DNA of 64,000 nt. It comes from Paulinella micropora (taxonomy: Eukaryota; Cercozoa; Imbricatea; Euglyphida; Paulinellidae). This document shows, in pieces, positions 19,480 to 28,503 of this stretch; position 1 is the stretch's first letter; each line of letters opens with the position of its first letter. The notes under the pieces were generated by a model. It saw only the letters and a program-made list of their open reading frames with translations. It was not told where the DNA came from and searched no databases. Position numbers and translations under genes: made by a program. Location: positions 7,501-71,500 of the forward strand of contig WBZZ01004755.1 of assembly GCA_019918135.1 (NCBI GenBank), written 5' to 3'.

Positions 19480-20412
19480 TTAGTCCGGGCACAGAGCGGC
19501 GCAGCCGGGCTGCGGCAGCCAGTCGGCCGACTGCCCCCGCAGCGACGCGAGGGCCAGCCCCGTGAGAGCCATCTTGCTGGACAGGCTCAGGACGCAATAG
19601 CCGCTTTCGGTCCACACCCGCCAGCTTTTTGCTGGCAGACAGCGAACAAGACATTCGTAGCACAGGGCCTCCCAGATACCAAAAGAAGCGAAGAAAAAAG
19701 ACTCCGACCAGATAGCGAGCCGGATCAGGCCGAGGGTCTTGCCAGGAACATCCAGGCTGCCGATGACCCCGTGCGCGGCGAGCCACAGCGGCAGGAACGA
19801 CAGGGCCAGCAACGCCCACGACAGCGCCCAGCAAGCCCGTGTGACGGTCTTCCACGACACTTGAATGGCAGTCTTTTGGTTCTGGACCAGCGTTTGCAAT
19901 TCATTCGGTAGAACAAGAGTGCCAAGCACCGCCGGGCCGAGCAGCGGAACCAAACCCCCGATGCAGACCATGAGGCTGCACAGGCAGAACGACACCGCGA
20001 GCGCCGAGGCCGAGCGCTCGCCGGCCAGCAGCTGCAGCTGCAGCAGCATCAGCGGCGCGGTGACCGAGTACTCCAGCCAGCGCCCGGCCGGGCACACCAG
20101 CGGACTTTTCCAGCACAGCAGCCACAGTTGTGCCGCGTGGCCTGCGGCAGTGAGGGCGTGGAACGCCACCGACAGGCTCCAGAGCGAGATGCCCGGCCCC
20201 GCGGCGGTTTGTTCCAGCCAGCCCGCGGCCCGAACCGCGCAGTCACGCGAAGGGCCTGCTGTCAGTGTGACGATAGCGGTCTGCGCCGGTGGCAGGCCCC
20301 TGGCTATGTCTGGGGGGCCCGTAAGCTGGAGTATGAAGATCGCTAGATGCGCCAAGAGGGCTACAAGATTAAGCGCCCACGGAACCGCTAGGTCGGCAGG
20401 GAATCTCAGCAT
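19480..20412 (-). CDS. Heliorhodopsin, 310 aa
   Basis: Seven hydrophobic helices span the protein. Helix 3 carries RWLEYSVTAPLML (residues 111-123), matching the heliorhodopsin R-W-x-E-Y-S signature, where Glu (here 114) is the Schiff-base counterion. Helix 7 carries YCVLSLSSKMAL, with Lys280 in the retinal-binding position, as in the family pattern VLS--AK-LL. Length fits the family (250-310). Heliorhodopsins are light sensors or regulators with inverted topology (N-terminus inside), known from algae, bacteria, archaea and algal giant viruses; at least one viral homologue is an ion channel. The start is the ATG at 20412; the neighbouring in-frame TTG is ignored. The gene is intact. A long helix 4-5 region (LVLPNELQTLVQNQK) and a long first extracellular loop are visible. 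Confidence 0.88.
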   Translation of the reverse strand: MLRFPADLAVPWALNLVALLAHLAIFILQLTGPPDIARGLPPAQTAIVTLTAGPSRDCAVRAAGWLEQTAAGPGISLWSLSVAFHALTAAGHAAQLWLLCWKSPLVCPAGRWLEYSVTAPLMLLQLQLLAGERSASALAVSFCLCSLMVCIGGLVPLLGPAVLGTLVLPNELQTLVQNQKTAIQVSWKTVTRACWALSWALLALSFLPLWLAAHGVIGSLDVPGKTLGLIRLAIWSESFFFASFGIWEALCYECLVRCLPAKSWRVWTESGYCVLSLSSKMALTGLALASLRGQSADWLPQPGCAALCPD

Positions 20413-20617
20413 CAAAACAAGAAAAACAAAGAGTCTCCTTTTTTTTAGTTAAACAATTTGAACAAAAGCAAGCCCGGCTGCTCTCCGCCGCCCGGGCTTT
20501 TCCGGGCCAACAATTTTCTTTGCCGGTCGCTTTCAAACTGGCGGGGCCCTCAGGGAGGGGGGAACTGGCGCCCCTCTAAGGGACAGATTTCTGCGGGAGG
20601 ATTCTTGGGTTTCAGAT

Positions 20618-21737
20618 TCAGCAGTGGTTCGGCCCTTCTTCTTCGGGCCCGTTGAAGGAGTCCCATTTCAGATTCAGCAGTGTTTCGGGGCGGGGGTGGC
20701 TGTCCCGGGCGATCGTTCGGCACAGCCCGCCTGGCAGCCCCTCTAGCGACTGCAGGCTGACGGCCCTGAGCTCCAGCGACCGCAGCCGGGGCAGGACCGC
20801 CAGCGGGCCGAACGAGGGCAGCTCGGCATTCGTGAGCACCAGTTCCTCCAGCACGCAGCCCTGCCACAGCCGCGCGTCTACGTGCAGCCACGCCTCACTG
20901 GACGGCCCCGCCGATTCCAGCGCCAGCTTGCGCAGCTTCAGGTCCTTGACCAACACCAGCAGCTGCCCCAGCTCCTGCGGCGTAGAGGCCCGGTACAGCA
21001 AGGACAGTTCTTGGAGCCCGCGCAGGCGTCGCAGGTGCACGAGCGCGCCGTCGCCAAAGGCCCTGGAGCGCGGCAGGTGCAGCGCGCGCAGCTGTCGCAG
21101 GCCGCCCAGACAAACGTCAGGGCGCCAGCCGTCGGGCGCCCAGAATTCGGTCAGGTTCCGCGCGAGCGTCGCGAAGCGCAGGTACTAGGTTTGTGCAAAG
21201 AACGAACCGGACAGGTCTAAACAGATCAACGAGGGCAGGCGCGCCAGAAAGCACAGGTTGCCTATGCCGCGACACCAGTGCAGCCGCAGGGTGTGCAAAT
21301 ATGGCAGGGGCCCGAAAATAGCCAGCAAGGGCACGGAGCCCAGGTCACAGCAGTCCAGCGTCAGTTCGCGCAGCTGTGGTAGCGGCATGGCGGCCGTGGT
21401 AGCGGCGTGCTTCCAGCCGATAACGCGCAGGCTCGTGGTGCAAGGGAAATGGCGCGCGCACTCGGCGGGTGACGCGGGCCCCGCCAGCAACGGGTTGACT
21501 GTCACTGGGCCGAGCGTGCTGCCGTGTCGCGCTAACGACCGCCGCCGCGGCGGTGGGGAAGCACGGCAGGTCGAGCCGCGCGGGCCAGCGGAGGAGGTTG
21601 TGCCCCCACAGGCCCGTGCTGGACACGCCAAGCAGCGCCAACAAATGTCGGTGCTCCAGGAAGCTGAGCACAAGCACGACCACATCGCGCGACAGGGGCA
21701 TGTCGCGACAGGGGCGCGCCCGCTTTTTCTTGTTCAT
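20618..21737 (-). pseudogene. F-box/LRR protein gene, disrupted
   Basis: It begins MNKKKRARPCRD with an A4-ATG context, then an F-box-like segment (MPLSRDVVVLVLSFLEHRHL, LALLGVSSTGLWGHNLLRW). LRR units follow: LPQLRELTLDCCDLGSVP, LPYLHTLRLHWCRGIGNL, LPSLICLDLSGSFF, LRQLRALHLPRSRAF, VLEELVLTNAELPSF, LPRLRSLELRAVSLQSLEG. The architecture fits an SCF substrate receptor: the F-box binds Skp1, the LRRs bind the target. About two breaks separate the parts. Codon use and GC equal the neighbours, so the decay, if real, is recent. Confidence 0.8.
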
Positions 21738-22074
21738 TTTGTACACGAAAGAAAACTCTTTGCCTTTCCCCCCCCCCCCGGCTCCAAAGCGCTCGCTAAG
21801 TCCTTTTTTTTGGGAGGGGGGGGGCCGCACAAGTAGTACGGCCCCCCCCCCCAACACTCCGGCCAGGCCACACACACACCCCGCTCCCATTTCTCTTCCT
21901 CCCCGCTCCATTGCGCTCAATTTCATCCTCCCTTTCTCCGAACTATGCTTTGCCTTTTCTTGCGGCTGTCCTGGGCCTTCTCACGCCTCCTATCTTCCTT
22001 CTTCTTCCCCTACTATTTTGATTTGTCCGGGCCTATAATCAAGCACGACGACGAGAGAAGCGGGATACTTTATT
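21738..22074. other. Spacer with C and G runs, no gene seen
   Basis: Contains C11 (21769-21779), G9 and C10 runs and a pyrimidine-rich stretch. It separates the F-box gene from the 3' end of the kinase-like gene. Confidence 0.6.
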
Positions 22075-23610
22075 TCATGTTTTCTTTCCCTTTTTGTTTT
22101 TTTGTTCAAGTTGTTCGGTTTTCCGGCGTTTGCCTGTTCTTGCCGGATTTTGTCTTGGATTAGCAGGGGAACGGAAAAAAACAGGATTGGGAATGGGCGC
22201 AGATTGCAAAGGCATGACGTGTTGGGTTGTCCACCGCCCTGGCCCGCCACTGGCAGGCATTGGCCCGGCTCTGTGGATGATTATGCGCAGAATGGCAATG
22301 ATAAAATTTTCTAGATCAATCAACCTCACTTTGTCCTCACGAAATAAAGACAGTACATCACGGGCACCGTAGACACTCCAGGAATTCAAATCATGCTGTT
22401 GGACAAGTGAAGATCTAGAAAATTGGTTCAGCCAGCCCAGAGGCGAAGTATCCATTGCTACCCGTGCTTGCTTGTGCATATGATGCGCGGCCCTGAGACA
22501 GGGGCCGTGCACGAATTCTGTTTCGCTGTCTCCACAGAAATTCAGTTCGTCTAGCCACCACGTAGCGCATTTTTGGATGATGCCTTTCTCAAATTGACAC
22601 AATTCTTGAACCTGGGCAAGCGCTTGGACGAGAACTTCCCGGGGCAACTTACTGTAACTGTTGGCTAGAATGCTAAGCAGGTTTGACGTTCGTATGCGGG
22701 CGTCCGTAATCTCGCTGTACCGGACCCTGGGCTCAGGAGCAAAGCGGAGGCAAAAGAAAGGATCTATGCCAACTAGCATAAGCTTGTTCTCCTGCGGGTT
22801 CAGTACCACGTTATCGGGCCCAAAGTTGGAATACAGCACCTGGGCGGTGTTAAACGCACCCAGTACGCTCTCAATAAACTTCCAAATCATGTCGGTGAGT
22901 CGGGCCTTCTCCGTTTCAGATTTAGCAGCAGACTCGATAACGTTGGTCAGGGTCCTAACCTTCCCGGACGAACCACTGAAATAATCCATGACGATGTAAT
23001 AATTACCTGCGGTGGTGTCTATGGCCTTTGGCGCTACCCTGGCCGCGCCGCCCTTGCTCATAAACAAGCAGCCGTGCACTTTGGGGGCCAGCCCGTGCTT
23101 GCTGATCAGGTAGTGCTGCATCTGCATAGCATCCACTAGGTTGCCCAACGAGGCATGTCGCATTTCCTTTATTGGCGGGCCCCTGGTGGGGCGTTTCAGG
23201 GCTAAACCTATCGTTGGGAGAAGGATAACGTCGTCAGCCCCGTGGCGGATCGCACCCTGGTACTGTTTATCAAATGCCTGCTTGTCCATTTGCAAGCAAG
23301 GTATGCACGTGGGGAAAGCCTGCCTCAGTTGTAAATCCAAGACGCCGCCGTCGTGTTGGTCCGCGGTCATAGCTAGCAAGTGATCTGCGGTTGAACTCCG
23401 TGTGGTTGTATAAAACGTAAAGGGTTTCCAACGCATGACAGAGCATCTCAACTTATCTAGATCCAGGTTCGGCCTTTCTAGGATTTTATTGCAGTTCTTG
23501 CACCTGAGCTTGTGTTCCAGCTCGAACTTTTCGATGCTCGCTGCACGGGTCCGGGCCAGGTCGGCGGCCTCCCTTGCCAGCGCTCTTTGTAATTGCTGCT
23601 CCGACAACAT
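22075..23610 (-). CDS. Protein-kinase-like protein with degenerate catalytic loop, 511 aa
   Basis: The start chosen is the ATG at 23610 (MLSEQQLQRALAREAADLAR). A possible zinc ribbon (KLRCKNCNKILERP) is near residue 35. The middle resembles a kinase fold: NYYIVMDYFSGSS looks like the hinge, LYSNFGPDNVVLNPQENKL occupies the place of the HRD-x-K-x-x-N-[IV] catalytic loop, and LMLVGIDPFF the place of DFG. Catalytic Asp of HRD appears lost while the Asn is kept, so it is more likely a pseudokinase or an atypical kinase. The C-terminal region is helical with a Lys/Gln-rich tail. GC content is lower than that of both neighbours. A kinase-like protein next to ubiquitin-ligase adaptors could read phosphorylated targets; that is inference. 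Confidence 0.6.
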   Translation of the reverse strand: MLSEQQLQRALAREAADLARTRAASIEKFELEHKLRCKNCNKILERPNLDLDKLRCSVMRWKPFTFYTTTRSSTADHLLAMTADQHDGGVLDLQLRQAFPTCIPCLQMDKQAFDKQYQGAIRHGADDVILLPTIGLALKRPTRGPPIKEMRHASLGNLVDAMQMQHYLISKHGLAPKVHGCLFMSKGGAARVAPKAIDTTAGNYYIVMDYFSGSSGKVRTLTNVIESAAKSETEKARLTDMIWKFIESVLGAFNTAQVLYSNFGPDNVVLNPQENKLMLVGIDPFFCLRFAPEPRVRYSEITDARIRTSNLLSILANSYSKLPREVLVQALAQVQELCQFEKGIIQKCATWWLDELNFCGDSETEFVHGPCLRAAHHMHKQARVAMDTSPLGWLNQFSRSSLVQQHDLNSWSVYGARDVLSLFREDKVRLIDLENFIIAILRIIIHRAGPMPASGGPGRWTTQHVMPLQSAPIPNPVFFRSPANPRQNPARTGKRRKTEQLEQKNKKGKKT

Positions 23611-24103
23611 CTTGCTAAGTGCCCCGGCCTTCTTTTCTTCTTTGCTTTTTTTGCTAAATGTCGCCAGAACGAACAGAAAGCAAGAAATAAAATTCTGCTG
23701 CAATCGACGGAGGGCAGAGGGGGGGGGGGGGAAAGCAGGACGACGCCAAGCGAAGCGGAAGGTTTTTTCTCGGGCCCTTGCAGGCAACGGGGGCTGCTCA
23801 GCTGAGGGGCGCGGGGGGGGGGGGGGGGAGAGAGGGAAGGGGTCCGACCCCTTTCTTTGTGGACGGAAAGCTTCTTCGGCGGGGGGGCGTTTCCAGGTTT
23901 TTTTTGGGTGCTCGCCCCCCCCCCCGGCCCCCCCCCTCCTTCCATTTGCCCCCGCCGGCCGGACCTCTTTCTTCTTCTTCTTTCTAGTGTTTGTTTTTTT
24001 AATTCGTCCGAGCTTTTATTCCTCGAGAAAACGACGGACGAAGTAACCTCTTTTTTTTTGTTCCCAACGGGAGGTTTTTAGCCAACGTTGAGCACAAGGG
24101 GGC
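23611..24103. other. Divergent promoter region with long G/C runs, no gene seen
   Basis: Runs of G12-G14 (23719-23730, 23817-23830) and C13 (23917-23929) dominate the spacer between the kinase-like and RING genes. No reliable frame or palindrome was found. Confidence 0.6.
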
Positions 24104-25690
24104 ATGCACCGCGTCTGTACGGAATGCCAGCACGGGCCGTGCCTGCACGAAGAAGCGCTAGCGTGCGTCACGTCCCCCGACGGGGTAGCCGTGCTGGCGG
24201 ACTGGGCCGTGCGCAGCCAACAGCTGTCATACTTGTGCTGGAGCGGGGGGCTCCGGGGCGCCTACGCGCCCGTGCTCGGGGCGCTGGCACGCCAGCGCCC
24301 GGGGTCCGTCCGGGCAGTGCTCACACACCTGCGCGCAGAGTTCGCGGTCCGTGCCTCCGGCGCGGGCGGGCCCCCTCACACGGAACTGCTGGGTGAGAGC
24401 TGGTGGTCGCTGTTCCGTGCCCTGTCGCAAGAAGAGCGGTCGGCAGAGGCACTGCGGCCGTTGTGCTCTTTTTTGCAGACACCAACGCTCCAACAGCGGC
24501 GGGGCGACGCAGCACGCATAATCAGGTCGTTGTTGTGCGCACGGCGCACCGCCGCCGCGTTGCGTGTGGCCGAGATCGCGCTGTCGCCGCCGGCACCAGA
24601 GGTCCGCTCTGTTGGCTTCGTTAGCTGGCTCGGCGTCGCCACTGTTCTGTGGCGCGGCCGAACCGACCCACCGCTCGAGGCGCTGCTGGGCAGAGTGCTA
24701 GACCTCCTGGGGCTGCGCGCTTGCGCACGAGAGGGTCCCAGCTTCCAGTGCGCCGTCGCTGCTGTGTCTGCGCTCGACGCCTGCCTGTTGCAACTGGAAC
24801 GCGCTGTTGTCCTGGCCGCGCTGGCCGAGGCGTCGGAGTTGCTGCGGTTGTCCGACGAGAACTGGGCCGCGGCCGCCGCCCTCGCGCGTTCGCCCGTGCT
24901 GCTAAACTTCTTCTTGCTCTCCGAGCCGAGGCCCGTGCACCGGCGCCGGACGCAGACGTTACTGGAGCTGGCACTGTGCGGTGCCTACTCTATTGAGGGC
25001 GGCGACGTGTTGCTTCGGCTAAGGGCCGTGCCGTCGGTGCTGTGCATAGCGGGCCTGTTCGCGACGGTGGGCGCGCCCACCGCCTGGCTCCAGCGTTGGG
25101 ACCACGCACTCAGGGAGCCAGACGGCTGGCGAACGATCCGGCAAAGGGCCTTCTATGCCAAGGGCTTCCATTCGCCCGTGCCGCTGCTGAAGTTTCTGCG
25201 ACGGCTCAGCGTCGATGTCAACCAGAGCTATCTGCGCCTGGCGGAGGAACGTGCGGAAATAGCTAGTGACCGCAAACATCACGAGGGCGCGCCCCCGATG
25301 CTCGAACGCCGGCAGGATGTCAACTGGGCTTACAGGGACGGTGTTTGTAGGGGAGGCCAGGACGCGGCCGGCCCCGTGACAAACGCCGGCAGATTCGTCG
25401 GGCTGCTTAGGGCCGTACAGCCTCGGGAGTGGGGCGACGCGGGAGACCTGGCGGGCATTGCTGCCGCGGTATCGGCGCTTGACGAGCTGCGCGTGAAATT
25501 GGCTGCTCAGCTTACCTTGCTGCAAAGCGAGTGTGACTCTTGTGTGGTGTGCTTGGGTGAGCCCGGCCGCGACGATTGTGCGGAGCTAGTGCGGCTTATC
25601 CCCTGCGGCCACGCCCAGATCTCTGCGGGTTGCGCGGCACAGCTTGTCAACTGTCCGCTCTGCCGCGCCGCCATAGACGCTGTCATTTGA
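24104..25690 (+). CDS. RING-finger protein (putative E3 ubiquitin ligase), 528 aa
   Basis: The protein begins with a Cys/His cluster (MHRVCTECQHGPCLHEEA) and ends in a RING finger: CVVCLGEPGRDD, then LIPCGHAQISAGCAAQ, then CPLCRAAI, that is C-x2-C, a C-x-H centre, C and a final C-x2-C. The 400 residues between are alpha-helical, Leu/Ala-rich, and resemble armadillo/HEAT-like helical repeats but no repeat unit can be fixed. A C-terminal RING after a helical scaffold is typical of viral and host E3 ligases that bring an E2 to a bound target. The reading frame is intact and ends TGA. Neighbours include F-box adaptors, so the region looks devoted to ubiquitin control. Confidence 0.85.
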   Translation: MHRVCTECQHGPCLHEEALACVTSPDGVAVLADWAVRSQQLSYLCWSGGLRGAYAPVLGALARQRPGSVRAVLTHLRAEFAVRASGAGGPPHTELLGESWWSLFRALSQEERSAEALRPLCSFLQTPTLQQRRGDAARIIRSLLCARRTAAALRVAEIALSPPAPEVRSVGFVSWLGVATVLWRGRTDPPLEALLGRVLDLLGLRACAREGPSFQCAVAAVSALDACLLQLERAVVLAALAEASELLRLSDENWAAAAALARSPVLLNFFLLSEPRPVHRRRTQTLLELALCGAYSIEGGDVLLRLRAVPSVLCIAGLFATVGAPTAWLQRWDHALREPDGWRTIRQRAFYAKGFHSPVPLLKFLRRLSVDVNQSYLRLAEERAEIASDRKHHEGAPPMLERRQDVNWAYRDGVCRGGQDAAGPVTNAGRFVGLLRAVQPREWGDAGDLAGIAAAVSALDELRVKLAAQLTLLQSECDSCVVCLGEPGRDDCAELVRLIPCGHAQISAGCAAQLVNCPLCRAAIDAVI

Positions 25691-25756
25691 AACCCCAAAA
25701 AAAAAGGACGCGGAAATGGGTGGGAAAGGGCGCGGGGTGAGGGGAAAGGACGCGGG

Positions 25757-25845
25757 GGACAGGCGCAAGAGAGAGGAAGGAGAGGGGACAGGCGCAAGAG
25801 AGAGGAAGGAGAGGGGGACAGGCGCAAGAGAGAGGAAGGAGAGGG
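25757..25845. repeat. 29/30-bp purine-rich tandem repeat, 3 copies
   Basis: The unit GGACAGGCGCAAGAGAGAGG plus AAGGAGAGG starts at 25757, 25786 and 25816. The wider spacer 25691-26025 is otherwise purine-rich with G-runs and holds no gene. Confidence 0.9.
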
Positions 25846-26025
25846 GGGGGGGTAAGAAGGGGGGGGGGGAGGGGAAATGAGAGAGAGAGAAGAGCAACGG
25901 GGGCGTGGGGAAGGGAAGGGAAAGGTTACGGGAGCGCGGGGGGTAATTGGAGAGATTACGAGTGTTTTCAGGGTCTTTTAAAAAAGACGAAAGTCTAGCT
26001 GCAAAAATTGCTTGCGCTCCCGCGC

Positions 26026-26844
26026 ATGAGCGATCCAGAGTATCTAGCGCTGACCTACCTCAAGTTCTTGCGCCCTGCGCCCGTGCTCTACGTGCAGGGA
26101 GGGGTTAAGGGGTTGTCTGACTACTGCAAGGACGGGAGCAAGCAGGCGGCGCTGCAGGCGCAGGTCATCAGCCGGCCGCTAGAGTTTCTGCCGCGGCTGA
26201 ACGCGGCCACCGAGTCTTCTAACCTGCGCGTTTCGTTATTGGACTGGTTTTCTTGCAAGCGAGGCAAGGAGTGCCTGGCATACTCGCAGCCGCTGAGCCA
26301 GAGGCCCGCTGGTGTCGACCCCCGGACAAAAACTGCCATTCCTCGCAGGCAGGGCCCGCTGTTGATGCAGTTGTCGGCCGAAGAACTCTGGATCTACAAC
26401 TACTACGAGACATTCATGGTCAGGCCAGGGGCCAACGAAGATAACTTTTTAAAGTACATGCGCGCGCAGGCGGGCGAGGACGATACACACAGGTTTATGA
26501 AGATGGCCGCGGAGAGCTACAACCTCTTGCGGGGCATAACCTCGGACCGCCTGTGCGTGCTGTGCTACCGCGACGTGTCCTGCAAGTGGATAGAATTGTG
26601 CCGCCAAGGCCGGGCCCAGGCCGAGCAGGGCGTGCTACTGCAGCGATCGGTCATGGCGCAGTCCCCGACTGGTGCGTTCGAGTATTGTCACTGGACCCTG
26701 CAGCCCCTGCCTGAATCGGTTCTGACTGGATTTTGCCAGCCGGTCCCCAAGCCGTGGCTCCATAAGATGCGCTGGCGCTGGCGAGAAGTTGGCGGGGTCC
26801 AGCACCTGTTTCTGGACCAGTCAGATATTTTGACGACGCAGTAA
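26026..26844 (+). CDS. Hypothetical protein, 272 aa
   Basis: I choose the ATG at 26026 (MSDPEYLALTYLKFLRPAP). The protein is globular and mixed alpha/beta. Features: SLLDWFSCKRGKECLAY near residue 70, NYYETFMVRPGANEDNF near 130, and a Cys-rich beta segment RLCVLCYRDVSCKWIELC near 180, possibly a metal site. The stop TAA is followed within ten bases by AATAAA, a good polyadenylation signal. No family is recognisable. It lies between the RING and the RPB3-like genes on the same strand. Confidence 0.7.
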   Translation: MSDPEYLALTYLKFLRPAPVLYVQGGVKGLSDYCKDGSKQAALQAQVISRPLEFLPRLNAATESSNLRVSLLDWFSCKRGKECLAYSQPLSQRPAGVDPRTKTAIPRRQGPLLMQLSAEELWIYNYYETFMVRPGANEDNFLKYMRAQAGEDDTHRFMKMAAESYNLLRGITSDRLCVLCYRDVSCKWIELCRQGRAQAEQGVLLQRSVMAQSPTGAFEYCHWTLQPLPESVLTGFCQPVPKPWLHKMRWRWREVGGVQHLFLDQSDILTTQ

Positions 26845-27171
26845 CAATAAACACATCGAATTTTTTTAACAACAACAAAAAAGAAGGGGCAAAGAAGAAA
26901 AAAAAAGCGGGCTGTGCCGGATTTCTCTCCGACCCTTCCGTCCTCTTGTCCTCCCTCCAAACTTAAAGCATTAAAAAAAAGCAGGGTGCTGGGGGGGCAC
27001 AGGCCACCGAGAGGAGAAACGGGGGGGGGGGGAGGACGAAATAAATAATCAGGGGGAGCAAAAAAAAGGGGGAAAAGGCGGTGGCGGCGGTGGGGTTGGG
27101 TGGGGGGCGAAGGGCTGGGAGCACAGAGAAAAAAGGGGTCGCAAAAAAAATAGAGCCAAAACAAAGTCGTT

Positions 27172-28362
27172 TTGTGTATTATCAACGCGGCCTGGAACAA
27201 GTACCGCACGGGCGAGATCAGGCGCGCGTTGCGGGAGGTCGTGGTGCAAGAGCTGCCCCCGCCCCCGCGGCCAAACGTCGGTCTGTTCGCTTTGCGGAAC
27301 GTACAGACCATGTTGCTGCCACAAGCGTTGTTAGAGGCCGTGGATCACACGTTTACGCTCCGCATTACGTACGTGGAATGGGGTGGTGGTGCGGATGGCG
27401 GCGACAAGCCCGTCGGTTTCTGCGGGAACCTGGATATCTTGCAAACACTGAAGCACGTGCAGATCCAAGTGCCCGCGGACCGGCTGCGGGACATGGAGGT
27501 GCTGCCGCTCGACCGGACGTTGGCCTCCCAGTTTACCACACGCAACAGCGTCGCGCTGGAGCTCGTCGCGGAGAACAAGAACCGCCACGCGCCGGCGTGC
27601 GAGGAATTGCGCGCGGCATCAGACGCCGCGCGCGTGCAGGTGAGGCTCGACGACTCGGAGTGGCGGCGTTTGCTACGGGAGCGCGAGCCGGAGCTTTACG
27701 CGCGCGTGCTGCGCTCCTTGTCGCTGGCGCCCGACGACGACCTGCACGTGGACCTGGCGTCTGGCGGCGAGGCGGGGCTGTTCTGCGACGAACAGCTCGA
27801 GGCGCTGCTAGCGGCGCTGGGCGTGCGGCCGGTCTACCTGGAGGAACTGCGCACGGCCGCGGGGCGGCCGGCTGTCTTGGCGCCTGGCCTGGCCAGGACA
27901 GTGCTGGCGTACCTGCTGCCGGGCGAATCGCTGCACTTGAGATGTTGGGCTACCAAGGGCTCGGCCGTCATGAACGGGCTTTTCAAGAAGGGCCTGGTCA
28001 CGCCGAGGCTGGAGTCCAAGGTGCGTTTGTCAGCCCCGGTTGGCTACGAGGTGTGGGCCTGCTGCCCCACCGGAGTTTTCGACGTGGAAGATACCGGCAC
28101 GATCGTAGTGGCCCGGCCGTGGCACTGCACCGCGTGTCTGCGCTGCACGACTGGCCGGGCCGTCACGGTCGAGACGCCTGTGAACGCGGCGGCCGCGCCG
28201 GACTGGCTGGTGGAGGTCGAGAGCTACGGAGCGGAAACCCCCAGACAATTGCTCGAGCAGTGCTTTGATTGTTTGCGCGAGATGAAGCGGACAAGGCCGG
28301 GCCCCGCCGCCGCCTTGTACGATTCCTCCTCCTCCTCCTCCTCCCCAGCGTACGATCCGTAG
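27172..28362 (+). CDS. DNA-directed RNA polymerase subunit RPB3/D-like
   Basis: The N-terminal part has EIRRALREVVVQELPP, in the place where RPB3/D-type subunits have the conserved N-x-[IL]-R-R-x-[IL]-x-x-E-[VL]-P dimerisation helix. The C-terminal half has LLPGESLHLRCWATKGSAV (family: L-x-x-G-Q-x-[IL]-x-[LV]-x-x-x-A-x-K-G), then CCPTGVFDVEDTGTIVVARP and CTACLRC, matching the CP-x-x-[VI]-F-D-I-E ... V-x-R-P-x-x-C-T-x-C-x-x-C segment of RPB3 and archaeal subunit D. It would assemble with RPB11 in a viral or host multisubunit polymerase. The frame is open without an ATG before 27310, so the true start is uncertain; conserved sequence begins upstream of that ATG. A serine run closes the frame. 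The sequence is very divergent from cellular RPB3, favouring a viral origin. Confidence 0.75.
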   Translation: MCIINAAWNKYRTGEIRRALREVVVQELPPPPRPNVGLFALRNVQTMLLPQALLEAVDHTFTLRITYVEWGGGADGGDKPVGFCGNLDILQTLKHVQIQVPADRLRDMEVLPLDRTLASQFTTRNSVALELVAENKNRHAPACEELRAASDAARVQVRLDDSEWRRLLREREPELYARVLRSLSLAPDDDLHVDLASGGEAGLFCDEQLEALLAALGVRPVYLEELRTAAGRPAVLAPGLARTVLAYLLPGESLHLRCWATKGSAVMNGLFKKGLVTPRLESKVRLSAPVGYEVWACCPTGVFDVEDTGTIVVARPWHCTACLRCTTGRAVTVETPVNAAAAPDWLVEVESYGAETPRQLLEQCFDCLREMKRTRPGPAAALYDSSSSSSSPAYDP

Positions 28363-28503
28363 TCACCCGCAACAGTGCCTGTTTCGCCCTCGTACCAACC
28401 GTCATCACCCGCAACGGTGCCTGTTTCGCCCTCGTACCAACAGTCGTCACCTGCGACAGTGCCTGTTTCGCCTTCAACCGCGCCGGCTTCGCCGTCCCCT
28501 TAA
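28353..28503 (+). repeat. 42-bp tandem repeat, 3 copies, Ser/Pro-coding
   Basis: Units begin TCACCC/T at 28363, 28405 and 28447, an exact 42-bp (14-codon) period. Translated on the plus strand in the phase of the adjacent gene they read as Ser/Pro/Thr/Val-rich blocks with SPSYQ. It sits directly at the 3' end of the RPB3-like gene. A Ser/Pro heptad-like tail is a hallmark of RPB1, not RPB3, which makes the placement odd. Confidence 0.85.

Noticed and set aside
27081-28268. 395-codon plus-strand frame overlapping the RPB3-like gene
   Set aside because: Ala/Gly/Arg-rich shadow of a GC-rich gene with no motif; the other frame has the RPB3 signatures.
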